Positions 56,813-64,000 of a DNA stretch of 64,000 nt are shown here, in pieces. The position numbers were made by a program, and so were the translations under genes. The stretch is from Blautia sp. XA-2221 (GTDB taxonomy: Bacteria; Bacillota; Clostridia; Lachnospirales; Lachnospiraceae). How positions within the stretch are numbered: the stretch's first letter is position 1; the number at the start of each line of letters is the position of its first letter. The stretch spans positions 1-64,000 of the forward strand of contig NZ_JAJQXX010000014.1 in NCBI RefSeq assembly GCF_028767025.1. The letters run 5' to 3'. The notes below the pieces were generated by a model. That model saw nothing but the letters and a program-made list of their open reading frames with translations. It was not told where the DNA came from and searched no databases.

Positions 56813-58254
56813 GATTCCTGCAGCCTTACCCGGCTGCCGTCCGTAATCTCTCTGTCTGTTTCTGTAATAACTTTCTGAGAACCGGAAAGAATCCCTTCCT
56901 GAAGAGCTGCGGTTGTCTCATTTTTTTCTATTACCGTAACAGGAACCTTTCTGGCTACCTGTACCTCTCCCAGCGCAGAATCTCTGGTATCAAGAACAAG
57001 TACATATTCCTGTCCTTTCTGCCCGTAAAGTGCAGAAAGCGGCACACAGCAGGCATACGGTCCTTCATCTTTCTGCACGGTAAAATCCACGCTTTCCCCT
57101 ACAGTCAGCCCGCTCTGCGGAACGCTCACCGTAAGGATACAGGTTCCCGGATTTGCCGGATCCTCCTGAACTGACTGAACCACTGCATTTTCCACAACTG
57201 TTTTACTGTTTCCCTCCAGATGAACAGGTGAACCGGCTGAAACATATTCCAGATCGTCTTTTTTTATCACTCCTGTCATGCTTAATTCCCCTGTAAGTTC
57301 GTAGAGAACTGCCGCAGCATCCTGAGCCGTCTGCCCTCCTGTCTGAGCTGTAACTGTTTTTACCACACCGTCTGCCGGAGATGTGATCTCGCCTTTACTC
57401 TGCATCAGAACATTCAGCTTTTCCAGTTCTTCCTTCTGATTGTCAAGCTGTGTCTGAAGATTTTCCTCTGTGCTGTCCTGAGGCGCCGGAAGCGCTGCAT
57501 CCTGCTTTGCCCGGTCTGCAGTTGTCACTGCCTGATTTCGGCTCATGATCACCTGATTCAGGGCCTCTGTTTTTGCCCGGACATCATCTACAAGAGCCTG
57601 TTCCTGCATATCCTCTTCTGAAATCACTGGCTCCTGAGGCAGGTTACTTCCGTCTGAAAAATCCGTCTGTCCTTCTCCGCCGTCTCCAAAATCCGATCCC
57701 TGAGACTGCTGTTCCAGCTCCTGCTGATTTTGAGCCTCTGCTTTTTTCTGCCGGTATTCTGCAAGTCTCTGCTGGGCAATATTCAGTTCATTCTGGGCAT
57801 TGGAAATATTGATATCCCCGTTTCCCAGAGCTGTATCCAGATCCTGCTGCGCCCAGTGGGAGGAATTTTCCCTTTTCTGTGCATCAATATTTTTCTGGCT
57901 CTGGATATCGCTGATCTTTAAAGAACTCTCCTGTATCTCATCCTTTTTTTTATCTATACTATCCTGAATGCTGCTTTCCAGTAAAGTCATCAAAGGCTGC
58001 CCCTTTTGAACCGCTTCTCCTGCTTTTACGTGAACCTGGGCGATTTTAAGGCCCTCCTGTACAAAAACAGCTGTCTCTTTTGTGCTTTCTATTTTACCAG
58101 TTCCCGATACCCTGTGGCTGATCAGCTGATTCTGCGGCGCTGATACCAGTACCTTTGCAACACTTACAGAATCCGCTGCCCTTGATAAAAATGTAAATAC
58201 AAGCATTGCCGCAAAAAATGCGGCAAACCATTTCAATAATTTTTTCCGCTTCAT
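56809..58254 (-). CDS. HlyD/MacA-like periplasmic-adaptor-type protein
   Basis: A 481-residue membrane-fusion (adaptor) protein. One N-terminal helix (about 8-26) is followed by a biotinyl-lipoyl-like half-motif (VFVQEGLKIAQVHVKAGEAVQKGQPLMTL, about 63-91), a long coiled coil (about 92-290) broken by an acidic Gly/Ser/Gln insert (GSDFGDGGEGQTDF, near 200), the second lipoyl half (GEITSPADGVVKTVTAQTGG, about 293-312), and beta-barrel and membrane-proximal domains. Such proteins link a transporter to the envelope. It starts 5 nt after the MalG-like gene, an unexpected companion for an importer. Confidence 0.9.
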   Translation of the reverse strand: MKRKKLLKWFAAFFAAMLVFTFLSRAADSVSVAKVLVSAPQNQLISHRVSGTGKIESTKETAVFVQEGLKIAQVHVKAGEAVQKGQPLMTLLESSIQDSIDKKKDEIQESSLKISDIQSQKNIDAQKRENSSHWAQQDLDTALGNGDINISNAQNELNIAQQRLAEYRQKKAEAQNQQELEQQSQGSDFGDGGEGQTDFSDGSNLPQEPVISEEDMQEQALVDDVRAKTEALNQVIMSRNQAVTTADRAKQDAALPAPQDSTEENLQTQLDNQKEELEKLNVLMQSKGEITSPADGVVKTVTAQTGGQTAQDAAAVLYELTGELSMTGVIKKDDLEYVSAGSPVHLEGNSKTVVENAVVQSVQEDPANPGTCILTVSVPQSGLTVGESVDFTVQKDEGPYACCVPLSALYGQKGQEYVLVLDTRDSALGEVQVARKVPVTVIEKNETTAALQEGILSGSQKVITETDREITDGSRVRLQES

Positions 58255-58259
58255 TTCTT

Positions 58260-59099
58260 TTACTCCTTAACTGCCGTAGAAACAATTCCCTGTTCCAGAT
58301 AATCCTGACCTGCCAGAAATACCAGCACTGCCGGAAGCAGCACCAGAACAGATGCCGCAAATGCGGTTCCTGCCTGTTCCATACTGATATTGGGAAGATA
58401 AAGGGACAACGGCCATTTTTCTTTTGTTTTCAGAAAAGCCATAGGCTGTTCAATAAGATTCCAGTATTCCAGAAATCCCAGAACCAGAGCCGAGATCATT
58501 CCCGGCGAGCCCAAAGGTATTCCGATCCTGAAAAAAATCCTCAGCTCCCCTGCCCCGTCAATTCTGGCAGAGTCCATAATAGCTTCCGGAAGTCCCTGAA
58601 AAAAACGATACATCAGAAATACCGGAAAGGTGGAAAACACTGCCGGAAAAATGATTCCTGCCATAGCATCCAGAAGTCTCATCTGATCCAGAACAAGATA
58701 ATTACTGAGCATCATAACCTGAAAGGGCATCATCATAAGCGCGATATAAATAGTAAATAAAATCTTTTTGCCCGGAAACTGATATCTTGCAAATCCCCAT
58801 GCCGCCGGAGTTCCCACGAGAATCTGACCTGCCAGAATCGCAGCTGTAAGCTTTACGGAATTCCAGAACATCACAAAAAATTCCGGAGAATCCAGAAGAA
58901 GCTCCACATAATGCATCATAGTCGGATACTGAGGCATCAGTTTCCAGGAGGCAAAACCATCCATAGTTCCAAGAACCGGCATAAGAAGTTCTTTGATCTC
59001 TACATTTCCCATAAAGGAACCGCATACCAGAAACAATATGGGAAATACTGCTATCAATGCCATACAGAAAACCAGAGCTGTCAGAAGTTTTTTTGTCAT
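58260..59099 (-). CDS. Carbohydrate-type ABC permease (MalG-like, CUT1)
   Basis: A 279-residue permease with six helices. FMYRFFQGLPEAIMDSARIDGAGELRIFFRIGIPLGSPGMISA (about 165-207) includes the EAA coupling loop of CUT1 importers. QYPTMMHYVELLLDSPEFFVMFWNSVKLT is the usual MalG N-terminal pattern. It overlaps the MalF-like gene as ATGA. No ATPase is in the locus; CUT1 systems often borrow a shared MsmX/MsmK-type ATPase. Confidence 0.88.
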   Translation of the reverse strand: MTKKLLTALVFCMALIAVFPILFLVCGSFMGNVEIKELLMPVLGTMDGFASWKLMPQYPTMMHYVELLLDSPEFFVMFWNSVKLTAAILAGQILVGTPAAWGFARYQFPGKKILFTIYIALMMMPFQVMMLSNYLVLDQMRLLDAMAGIIFPAVFSTFPVFLMYRFFQGLPEAIMDSARIDGAGELRIFFRIGIPLGSPGMISALVLGFLEYWNLIEQPMAFLKTKEKWPLSLYLPNISMEQAGTAFAASVLVLLPAVLVFLAGQDYLEQGIVSTAVKE

Positions 59100-59959
59100 A
59101 GCGCATCCTCCTTTGCCCAGGCTTTCTGAAGAAGCAGAATCAGTATAAGAATTACAGCTCCTGTCACCACTGCCGCAGCCGCCATTTTATCCAGAGAAAG
59201 ATCCCTGTACCAGTTATTAAAAAGATGCTGCAAAAGATACATGCTGTCCTGAGGATAATCTCCTGCCACCAGATATGCCTCCCGGAACACCTTAAAACCA
59301 TTTAACAAAGACAGCACCACAATAGTAAAAAGAGAGGGAAGAAGATTGGGAAGCGTGATTTTTATAAAGCATTTCCACTCTCCTGCTCCGTCTACCCTTG
59401 CCGCCTCATAAAGAGCAGTTGGAATCGCTCCAAGTCCTGCCACCCAGAGAACAATATCGTATCCCAGATTTCTCCACAGATAACTTACCACCAGTACCCA
59501 GAAAGAAGCGTCCGTATTCATCCAGTCCACGCTCTGAAGGGAAAGGATTTCCAGCAAATGATTCAAAAGCCCCTGATGGTGAAAAAGCACTTTCCATAAA
59601 AGGACTACTGAGGCCACAGGAATAGCCATTGGCAGAAGAAACATACTTTTCAACGCCTGCATATTCTTTTTTCTTCTTGTAAGAAGAACCGCGATCAGCA
59701 AAGACAGTACCACCAGCGCAGGAATACACACAAGAAAAAACCGAAGCGTATTCCCTGCCGCCAGACGAAAAGCCTGGTTTGCAAAAACCGTGCTGTAATT
59801 TTTCATGCCTGTAAATTCTCCGCTGACAGCGCTGAAAAAAGAGCGCCTGATCACATCCAGATACGGGACCACCCAGAACACACACACACCTGCAAAGCTT
59901 GGAAGCAAAAACAAAAGACCTTTGTATTCTCTTTTTTTTATTTTCTTTGATCCTGTCAC
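59096..59959 (-). CDS. Carbohydrate-type ABC permease (MalF-like, CUT1)
   Basis: A 287-residue permease with six helices, partner of the MalG-like protein. LLFLLPSFAGVCVFWVVPYLDVIRRSFF and LYEAARVDGAGEWKCFIKITLPNLLPSLF (the coupling loop, about 195-223) are CUT1 signatures. The likely start is GTG at 59959 with GGGAGAAG 6 nt upstream; an in-frame ATG at 60004 lacks a site. It opens the four-gene run MalF-MalG-HlyD-MacB-like, and the response-regulator gene lies divergent. Confidence 0.88.
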   Translation of the reverse strand: MTGSKKIKKREYKGLLFLLPSFAGVCVFWVVPYLDVIRRSFFSAVSGEFTGMKNYSTVFANQAFRLAAGNTLRFFLVCIPALVVLSLLIAVLLTRRKKNMQALKSMFLLPMAIPVASVVLLWKVLFHHQGLLNHLLEILSLQSVDWMNTDASFWVLVVSYLWRNLGYDIVLWVAGLGAIPTALYEAARVDGAGEWKCFIKITLPNLLPSLFTIVVLSLLNGFKVFREAYLVAGDYPQDSMYLLQHLFNNWYRDLSLDKMAAAAVVTGAVILILILLLQKAWAKEDAL

Positions 59960-60046
59960 TTTTATCTTCTCCCTGATAATGATAAAATAAGTGTAACAGC
60001 ACATTCTTTAAAAAAACTCTAAGGGGATTTTTCTTTTTAAAGAAAG

Positions 60047-60075
60047 TTTACAGAATGTTTTGTTAGGATGATAAG
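60047..60075 (+). promoter_or_regulatory. Promoter of the response regulator gene
   Basis: TTTACA (60047-60052), a 17-nt spacer and GATAAG (60070-60075). The -10 is weak, as is common for controlled genes. Confidence 0.5.
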
Positions 60076-60145
60076 ATAGCATCAGACTATACGGGGTGTT
60101 CTCTCCACAGGCTGACGCAATTTCTGAACAACGAGAGGTAAACAC

Positions 60146-60826
60146 ATGAATATTTTAATGATTGAAGATGACCGGGAGCTGTGCTCTGCTGTTTCCTTCC
60201 GTCTGGAACAGGAAGGATTCTCTGTAACTCTCTGCCATGACGGTGAAGAAGGTCTTTATTATATGCAGGAAACGCCTTATGACCTTGTGATTCTGGATCG
60301 AATGCTCCCTCATATGAATGGAATCGAGGTCCTCAAAGAAGCCCGCTCCCGTCAGATCAAAACACCTGTTATCATCCTTACCGCCCTTGGTGAGCTAAAT
60401 GACCGTCTTACCGGTCTGAACTGCGGTGCTGACGACTACATGGTAAAGCCCTTTGCCTTTGAAGAACTTCTTGCCAGAATCCGCTGTCTTCTGCGCCGTC
60501 CTGCTGCCTACAATCCTGCTGCTGATGCAGTTTCTCTGGGAGATGTTACCTTTATCCCGGAAACCCGCCGCCTTTCCAGCGGCAAAAAGGACTGCACTCT
60601 TTCCAGCCGGGAGGGAGATCTTATGGAAGTTTTTCTCCGCAACCCCGGACAAACACTTCCCCGCCAGCTGCTTCTTACAAGAGTCTGGGGACTTGACGCT
60701 GATGTGGAGGAAGGAAACCTTGACAATTATATTCATTTTCTGCGCCGACGGCTAAAAACCGTAGAAAGCTCCCTGCAGATAAAAACTGTCCGGGGCGTGG
60801 GCTATCAGCTGGAGGTTTTTCAGTAA
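60146..60826 (+). CDS. OmpR-family response regulator
   Basis: A 226-residue two-component regulator. The receiver domain has IEDD (about 6-9), the phospho-accepting Asp51 in VILDRMLPHMNG, TALGELNDR and Lys in YMVKPFAFEEL (about 101). Residues 130-226 form a winged-helix DNA-binding domain ending in VRGVGYQLEVFQ. GAGAGG precedes the ATG. It faces away from the MalF-MalG-HlyD-MacB-like operon. Its probable sensor kinase begins only at 63637, beyond an oppositely oriented gene. Confidence 0.95.
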   Translation: MNILMIEDDRELCSAVSFRLEQEGFSVTLCHDGEEGLYYMQETPYDLVILDRMLPHMNGIEVLKEARSRQIKTPVIILTALGELNDRLTGLNCGADDYMVKPFAFEELLARIRCLLRRPAAYNPAADAVSLGDVTFIPETRRLSSGKKDCTLSSREGDLMEVFLRNPGQTLPRQLLLTRVWGLDADVEEGNLDNYIHFLRRRLKTVESSLQIKTVRGVGYQLEVFQ

Positions 60827-60835
60827 CATCTCCTG

Positions 60836-60872
60836 AACCGGACTGATTTTTCATAATATCTGTCCGGTTTTT
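60836..60872 (+). terminator. Terminator after the response regulator gene
   Basis: ACCGGAC (60836-60842) pairs with GTCCGGT (60861-60867), followed by TTTTT, 10 nt past the stop. Confidence 0.78.
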
Positions 60873-60902
60873 CTCATATACATTTCAGTTCATAATCACA
60901 AA

Positions 60903-60968
60903 CGGCAGTTATCTTCTTCCGGTTTTCTCTTCTGAAATTCCGGTTTTTAGATAACTGCCGCTTTTAAT
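60903..60968. terminator. Second inverted repeat, likely terminator for the converging genes
   Basis: CGGCAGTTATCT (60903-60914) pairs perfectly with AGATAACTGCCG (60949-60960), followed on the plus strand by CTTTTAATTTT. The loop contains two CCGGTTTT words. Confidence 0.55.
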
Positions 60969-61026
60969 TTTCACCTCATAAATCTGACAATCTGAAGATC
61001 ATTGTTCTGCCGGATCGTACCGCTTT

Positions 61027-63375
61027 TTATTCAGACAGATATAGGTTGGCCTGCTGGATTGCTCCCTTTGCAGCCTCCTCAAGGCTGATCTCGCCTTCCA
61101 GATATCTGCTGCCGTTTGAGGCAACTGCCTCCAGTATGATTTCATTCTGTTCTGACGGCTGAGTCAGAGTTTTTCCAAGCTCCTGAATATACTTTGTATT
61201 TTCCTCATCTGCTCTTACAATATCAAATTCTATATATTCTCCTGTCTCTGCATTTCCAGATCCAAGCGTTCCCAGTTTTCCGTTTTCATCTCCCACTGCC
61301 CAGTACTCTCCACTGTCATAAACAGTTTCGTTCACCGGGAAACCTTCACTTGTTCCTGTTTCCTGACCTTCCTTACTGAACAGAAACTCTACCAGTTTTT
61401 CCGCTGCCTCAGGTTCTGCTGCTTTGGCGCTGATTCCCACTGTCTGTTTCGGGATAAAGCAGTTCTGAGCCTGTCCATTCCAGAGAATGTGTGCCAGATT
61501 CGGATCTTTCTGTTCTGCACTGTACAGATAGCTCAGCCCGTCCGGAGAGGAAAGCAGTCCGGCTGAAAGCTTATAATATCCTCCAAGTACGCTGATGGCA
61601 GAAGCAGACATATCAGACATCATTTTTATTTCGCTCATGGAATGTATAGCAAAGCCCTGAGCTTTCAGCGCATCAATTCCGGCTTTTCCAGTCTGATAGA
61701 TACGATTTGCCTGTTCCAGATATTCGGTCACTGCAGCCTCATCCAACGTTCCATCCTCTTTTAACCATGCAGGAGCATTTACATCTGCAAGCAATCTGAT
61801 AAATGGATCTGCACCTCCTGCAAGAAGAGAAATTGATATATATTTTTCAGAATACTCACCCTGATATTTTTCCAAAGTATCTGCCATAGATGTAAGATCT
61901 GTAATGGAAGTTACATCCTCTTTCTGTCCCTGAATCATTGGAATTCCAAATCTCACAGGCATCACATACTGACTTCCGTCCTCCTGGACATAGCTCTCAC
62001 GGATATTTTCAAGAATACCATCCTCTTTCTCAATTTTATCAAGAATACCACTGATATCCTTTAACATTCCTTTTTCCACATAGGTATCTGAAGGAATGCC
62101 GTCCATTACAAGGACATCCGGACCGTTTCCTGCCATGATTTCTGTGTTAAGATTTTTCAGGGCGTCTGTACCTGTCATGGCGTCTTCATCCGTAATACCG
62201 ATTTCCAGATTCAGATAGATGTCCGGATACTTTTTCTGGAACAGAGCTGCCACCTGGCGAATATAGGTGTTATCTGTAAGAGAATAAACCGTCAGCTCTG
62301 TATCCGGTGTTGCAGGTGTATCCGGGGAATACGCATATTTCAGAATCTTCCCTGAATTTCCCATATCTGCAGCGCTGTCCTGAACTGCCAGATAAAAATT
62401 TCCGTCCTTATCTCTTACCATGGAAATCAGAGAAATGTCCGGAGACGATATCCGGTTTAGTTTTCCGTCAATCACCTGCTCTACTACACTGCCGCCAAAA
62501 GAATATCTGTATATGCCTTTATCATCTGTATAAAAAATACTGTCCTTCTCATCTCCTTTTGTAAATACCAGTGGAAACGAGCTTGTGCTTGTCATCTGTA
62601 GGTTCATCTCATCAGAGGTGATCTGCTCTGTAAGAGCCGCTTCATCTTCAAGGGGCTCCCCTGTTTCCAGATTATAATAATGAAGAGTGGTGTCCGTCAC
62701 AGCAATCAGATGATTTCCAAGCACTGCAAAGCAGCTGACTGTTCCTCCTTCCTCATATTTGCGGACAATACTTCCGTCTTCCAGGCTAATTTCCAGAAGG
62801 GCGGTAGCAAAATCATTAATAATAACTGTATTATGATCTGTAAATCTTGCATCTGTAATATATCCGCTGGAAAGCTCATTTCCGATATCCATTTTCTGGT
62901 TGGTTCCGTCAGGCGAAATATAGTAATAAGACATTTCTTCCACGTTTTCAGAAAAAGGATAAATGGTGAGAAAAATCCCTCCGTCAGCACTCAGCTTCGG
63001 ATAAGAAACCGTGTATTTTGCAGAATCAATTCCCAAAAGCTCTGTAAGGTTTTTTGCTTCTCCCCAGGTTTTTCCTCCATCTGAAGAATCGGCATAAAAA
63101 GATCCCTCACCGCTTCTGAAATAGCAGACCCGAAGACTTCCATCCTCAAGCATTGTCATATCTGCAATATCTCCACAGCCCTCCGGAAGCGTCACATCCT
63201 CTTCCAGATATCTGCCCATTGCCGTATTCTTTTTTTCTTTATTCTGTTCACCGGACTGACCGGAATCTGCTGATTTATTTTTTTGCTCCGCACCGCATCC
63301 TACAAGTCCCGGCATAACCGCCAGCGCAAAAGCTGCCGTCAGCGCTGTCCCCTTTTTCCATATCTGATGTCTCAT
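61027..63375 (-). CDS. Beta-propeller lipoprotein fused to an extracellular solute-binding domain
   Basis: A 782-residue surface lipoprotein. The signal peptide ends at the lipobox LVGC (Cys27), followed by a polar linker. Residues about 50-350 look like a beta-propeller: YADSSDGGKTWGEAKNL is an Asp-box (BNR) motif, and blade-like beta repeats follow. Residues about 360-780 are a family-1 sugar-binding-protein fold (ELTVYSLTDNTYIRQVAALFQKKYPDI, NGPDVLVMDGIPSDTYVEKG, ISAKAAEPEAAEKLVEFLFSKEGQE). It probably serves the MalF/MalG-like permeases across the response regulator gene. GGAGG precedes the ATG. It interrupts the regulator-kinase pair. Confidence 0.87.
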   Translation of the reverse strand: MRHQIWKKGTALTAAFALAVMPGLVGCGAEQKNKSADSGQSGEQNKEKKNTAMGRYLEEDVTLPEGCGDIADMTMLEDGSLRVCYFRSGEGSFYADSSDGGKTWGEAKNLTELLGIDSAKYTVSYPKLSADGGIFLTIYPFSENVEEMSYYYISPDGTNQKMDIGNELSSGYITDARFTDHNTVIINDFATALLEISLEDGSIVRKYEEGGTVSCFAVLGNHLIAVTDTTLHYYNLETGEPLEDEAALTEQITSDEMNLQMTSTSSFPLVFTKGDEKDSIFYTDDKGIYRYSFGGSVVEQVIDGKLNRISSPDISLISMVRDKDGNFYLAVQDSAADMGNSGKILKYAYSPDTPATPDTELTVYSLTDNTYIRQVAALFQKKYPDIYLNLEIGITDEDAMTGTDALKNLNTEIMAGNGPDVLVMDGIPSDTYVEKGMLKDISGILDKIEKEDGILENIRESYVQEDGSQYVMPVRFGIPMIQGQKEDVTSITDLTSMADTLEKYQGEYSEKYISISLLAGGADPFIRLLADVNAPAWLKEDGTLDEAAVTEYLEQANRIYQTGKAGIDALKAQGFAIHSMSEIKMMSDMSASAISVLGGYYKLSAGLLSSPDGLSYLYSAEQKDPNLAHILWNGQAQNCFIPKQTVGISAKAAEPEAAEKLVEFLFSKEGQETGTSEGFPVNETVYDSGEYWAVGDENGKLGTLGSGNAETGEYIEFDIVRADEENTKYIQELGKTLTQPSEQNEIILEAVASNGSRYLEGEISLEEAAKGAIQQANLYLSE

Positions 63376-63636
63376 TTTATGTCCTCCCTGTTTTTTTATT
63401 TTGCCCTAGCATATCAGCCTTATCTCGAAATAACCTCTAAATGCTCTCCATTTTTCTTACACATCTTATATCCTTAGAGATTCTTTTGAGGGTTCTGTGC
63501 AATAATCTCTGTATCTTTCACAGGGGCTTTTGTGCTATGATAGATACAAGAACAGCTGTATTTTCCCTGTTTTTCGCCATGTACTGCGAAAATATTTCTA
63601 TGCTGTTTATAAAACTATACAATTAAGGAGGCTGTC

Positions 63637-64000
63637 ATGTTCCGGAAACTCCATATCCATATGACACTGTTTTCTACATTTATTACAGGAACTATCCTTG
63701 TTCTTCTGGCTTCTGCCTGCCTTGTCATCACAGAGAGCAATATCCGTCAGAAGCATTATACTGTATTTACCAATAATGCTTATTCCTGTGTTTCTCATCT
63801 AGAAAGTCAGAATGTCCTGTCTCATCGCTGGATCCAGCAGGTAGAAACCAACTACAACATAGATATGCAGATTTACGATGGAAATACTCCGCTGTTTTTT
63901 GAACAGCTTCACAGCAAAGACGATATGAAGAAGATCTTTGAGCAGGCAAAAAAAGAGTCTGCGAAGAATCACGGACTGAATCTTGACAGTCCCCAGTCCT
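63637..64000 (+). CDS. Probable sensor histidine kinase, N-terminal part (runs off the window)
   Basis: The ATG at 63637 has AAGGAGG 6 nt upstream, and the frame is open to the window end (121 codons). Residues 8-31 form a membrane helix (TLFSTFITGTILVLLASACLVI), followed by the start of an extracytoplasmic sensor domain (about 35-121). That is the usual start of a two-helix sensor kinase, and an OmpR regulator gene lies 2.8 kb upstream on the same strand. No kinase motif is inside the window, so the call rests on topology and context. Confidence 0.6.
   Translation, partial: MFRKLHIHMTLFSTFITGTILVLLASACLVITESNIRQKHYTVFTNNAYSCVSHLESQNVLSHRWIQQVETNYNIDMQIYDGNTPLFFEQLHSKDDMKKIFEQAKKESAKNHGLNLDSPQS

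Overview
The window looks like chromosomal DNA from a gut Lachnospiraceae bacterium (Clostridia; Blautia-like is my best guess, from protein flavour and not from a database search). The signs are Gram-positive AGGAGG ribosome binding sites, TTGACA/TATAAT promoters, short operons, many stem plus T-run terminators, and a typical Lachnospiraceae gene set: the selenocysteine machinery, a giant 2-hydroxyacyl-CoA dehydratase activase, DUF362 ferredoxin, NhaC, CUT1-type ABC permeases, and queH with tgt. I found no prophage, IS element, rRNA or CRISPR array.

Layout. 1-7.9 kb: topB and a formate/nitrite channel, a 116-bp tandem repeat, selC (tRNA-Sec) and the convergent selB-selD-selA operon. selD is itself a selenoprotein gene: its true start lies upstream of an in-frame TGA followed by a SECIS-like hairpin. 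8-10.9 kb: accessory genes (zinc-ribbon membrane protein, GNAT acetyltransferase, an orphan membrane protein, a membrane-anchored LRR protein). 11-14.5 kb: asd, argH, queH. 14.7-16.3 kb: a SsuB/SsuC-type ABC importer with no binding protein. 16.4-20.2 kb: polyamine transporter 1 (potA, potB and a potC-potD fusion). 20.3-23.4 kb: a DUF3825-like gene, a homocysteine methyltransferase module and a DUF362 ferredoxin. 23.4-30.4 kb: polyamine transporter 2 (potABCD) running straight into ptsI and DUF362, with an M20 amidohydrolase upstream. 30.7-34.4 kb: tRNA-Thr, a GlgB homologue that has lost most catalytic residues, and a fructokinase. 34.5-41.5 kb: leuB-ilvD-ilvB-serC-serA. 41.7-43.3 kb: tgt-yajC. 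43.6-47.9 kb: the 1409-residue activase. 48-51 kb: a CoA-disulfide-reductase/rhodanese/sirohaem-reductase fusion behind a DUF134 regulator. 51.4-55.7 kb: ridA-nhaC-patB with a divergent YheO-type regulator. 55.8-64 kb: an envelope transport locus in which sugar-importer-like permeases are co-transcribed with a HlyD-like adaptor and a MacB/FtsX-like protein, with a beta-propeller lipoprotein and a two-component system that is split by that lipoprotein gene.

The strongest candidates for something under-described are the 55.8-64 kb envelope locus, which has no ATPase in view; the GlgB pseudoenzyme (catalytic Glu, His and Asp replaced at exactly conserved spacing); the three-module sulfur/CoA oxidoreductase; and several structured intergenic elements (2953-3194, 16308-16434, 20228-20290, 52672-52762). 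All functions are inferred from sequence reading alone.
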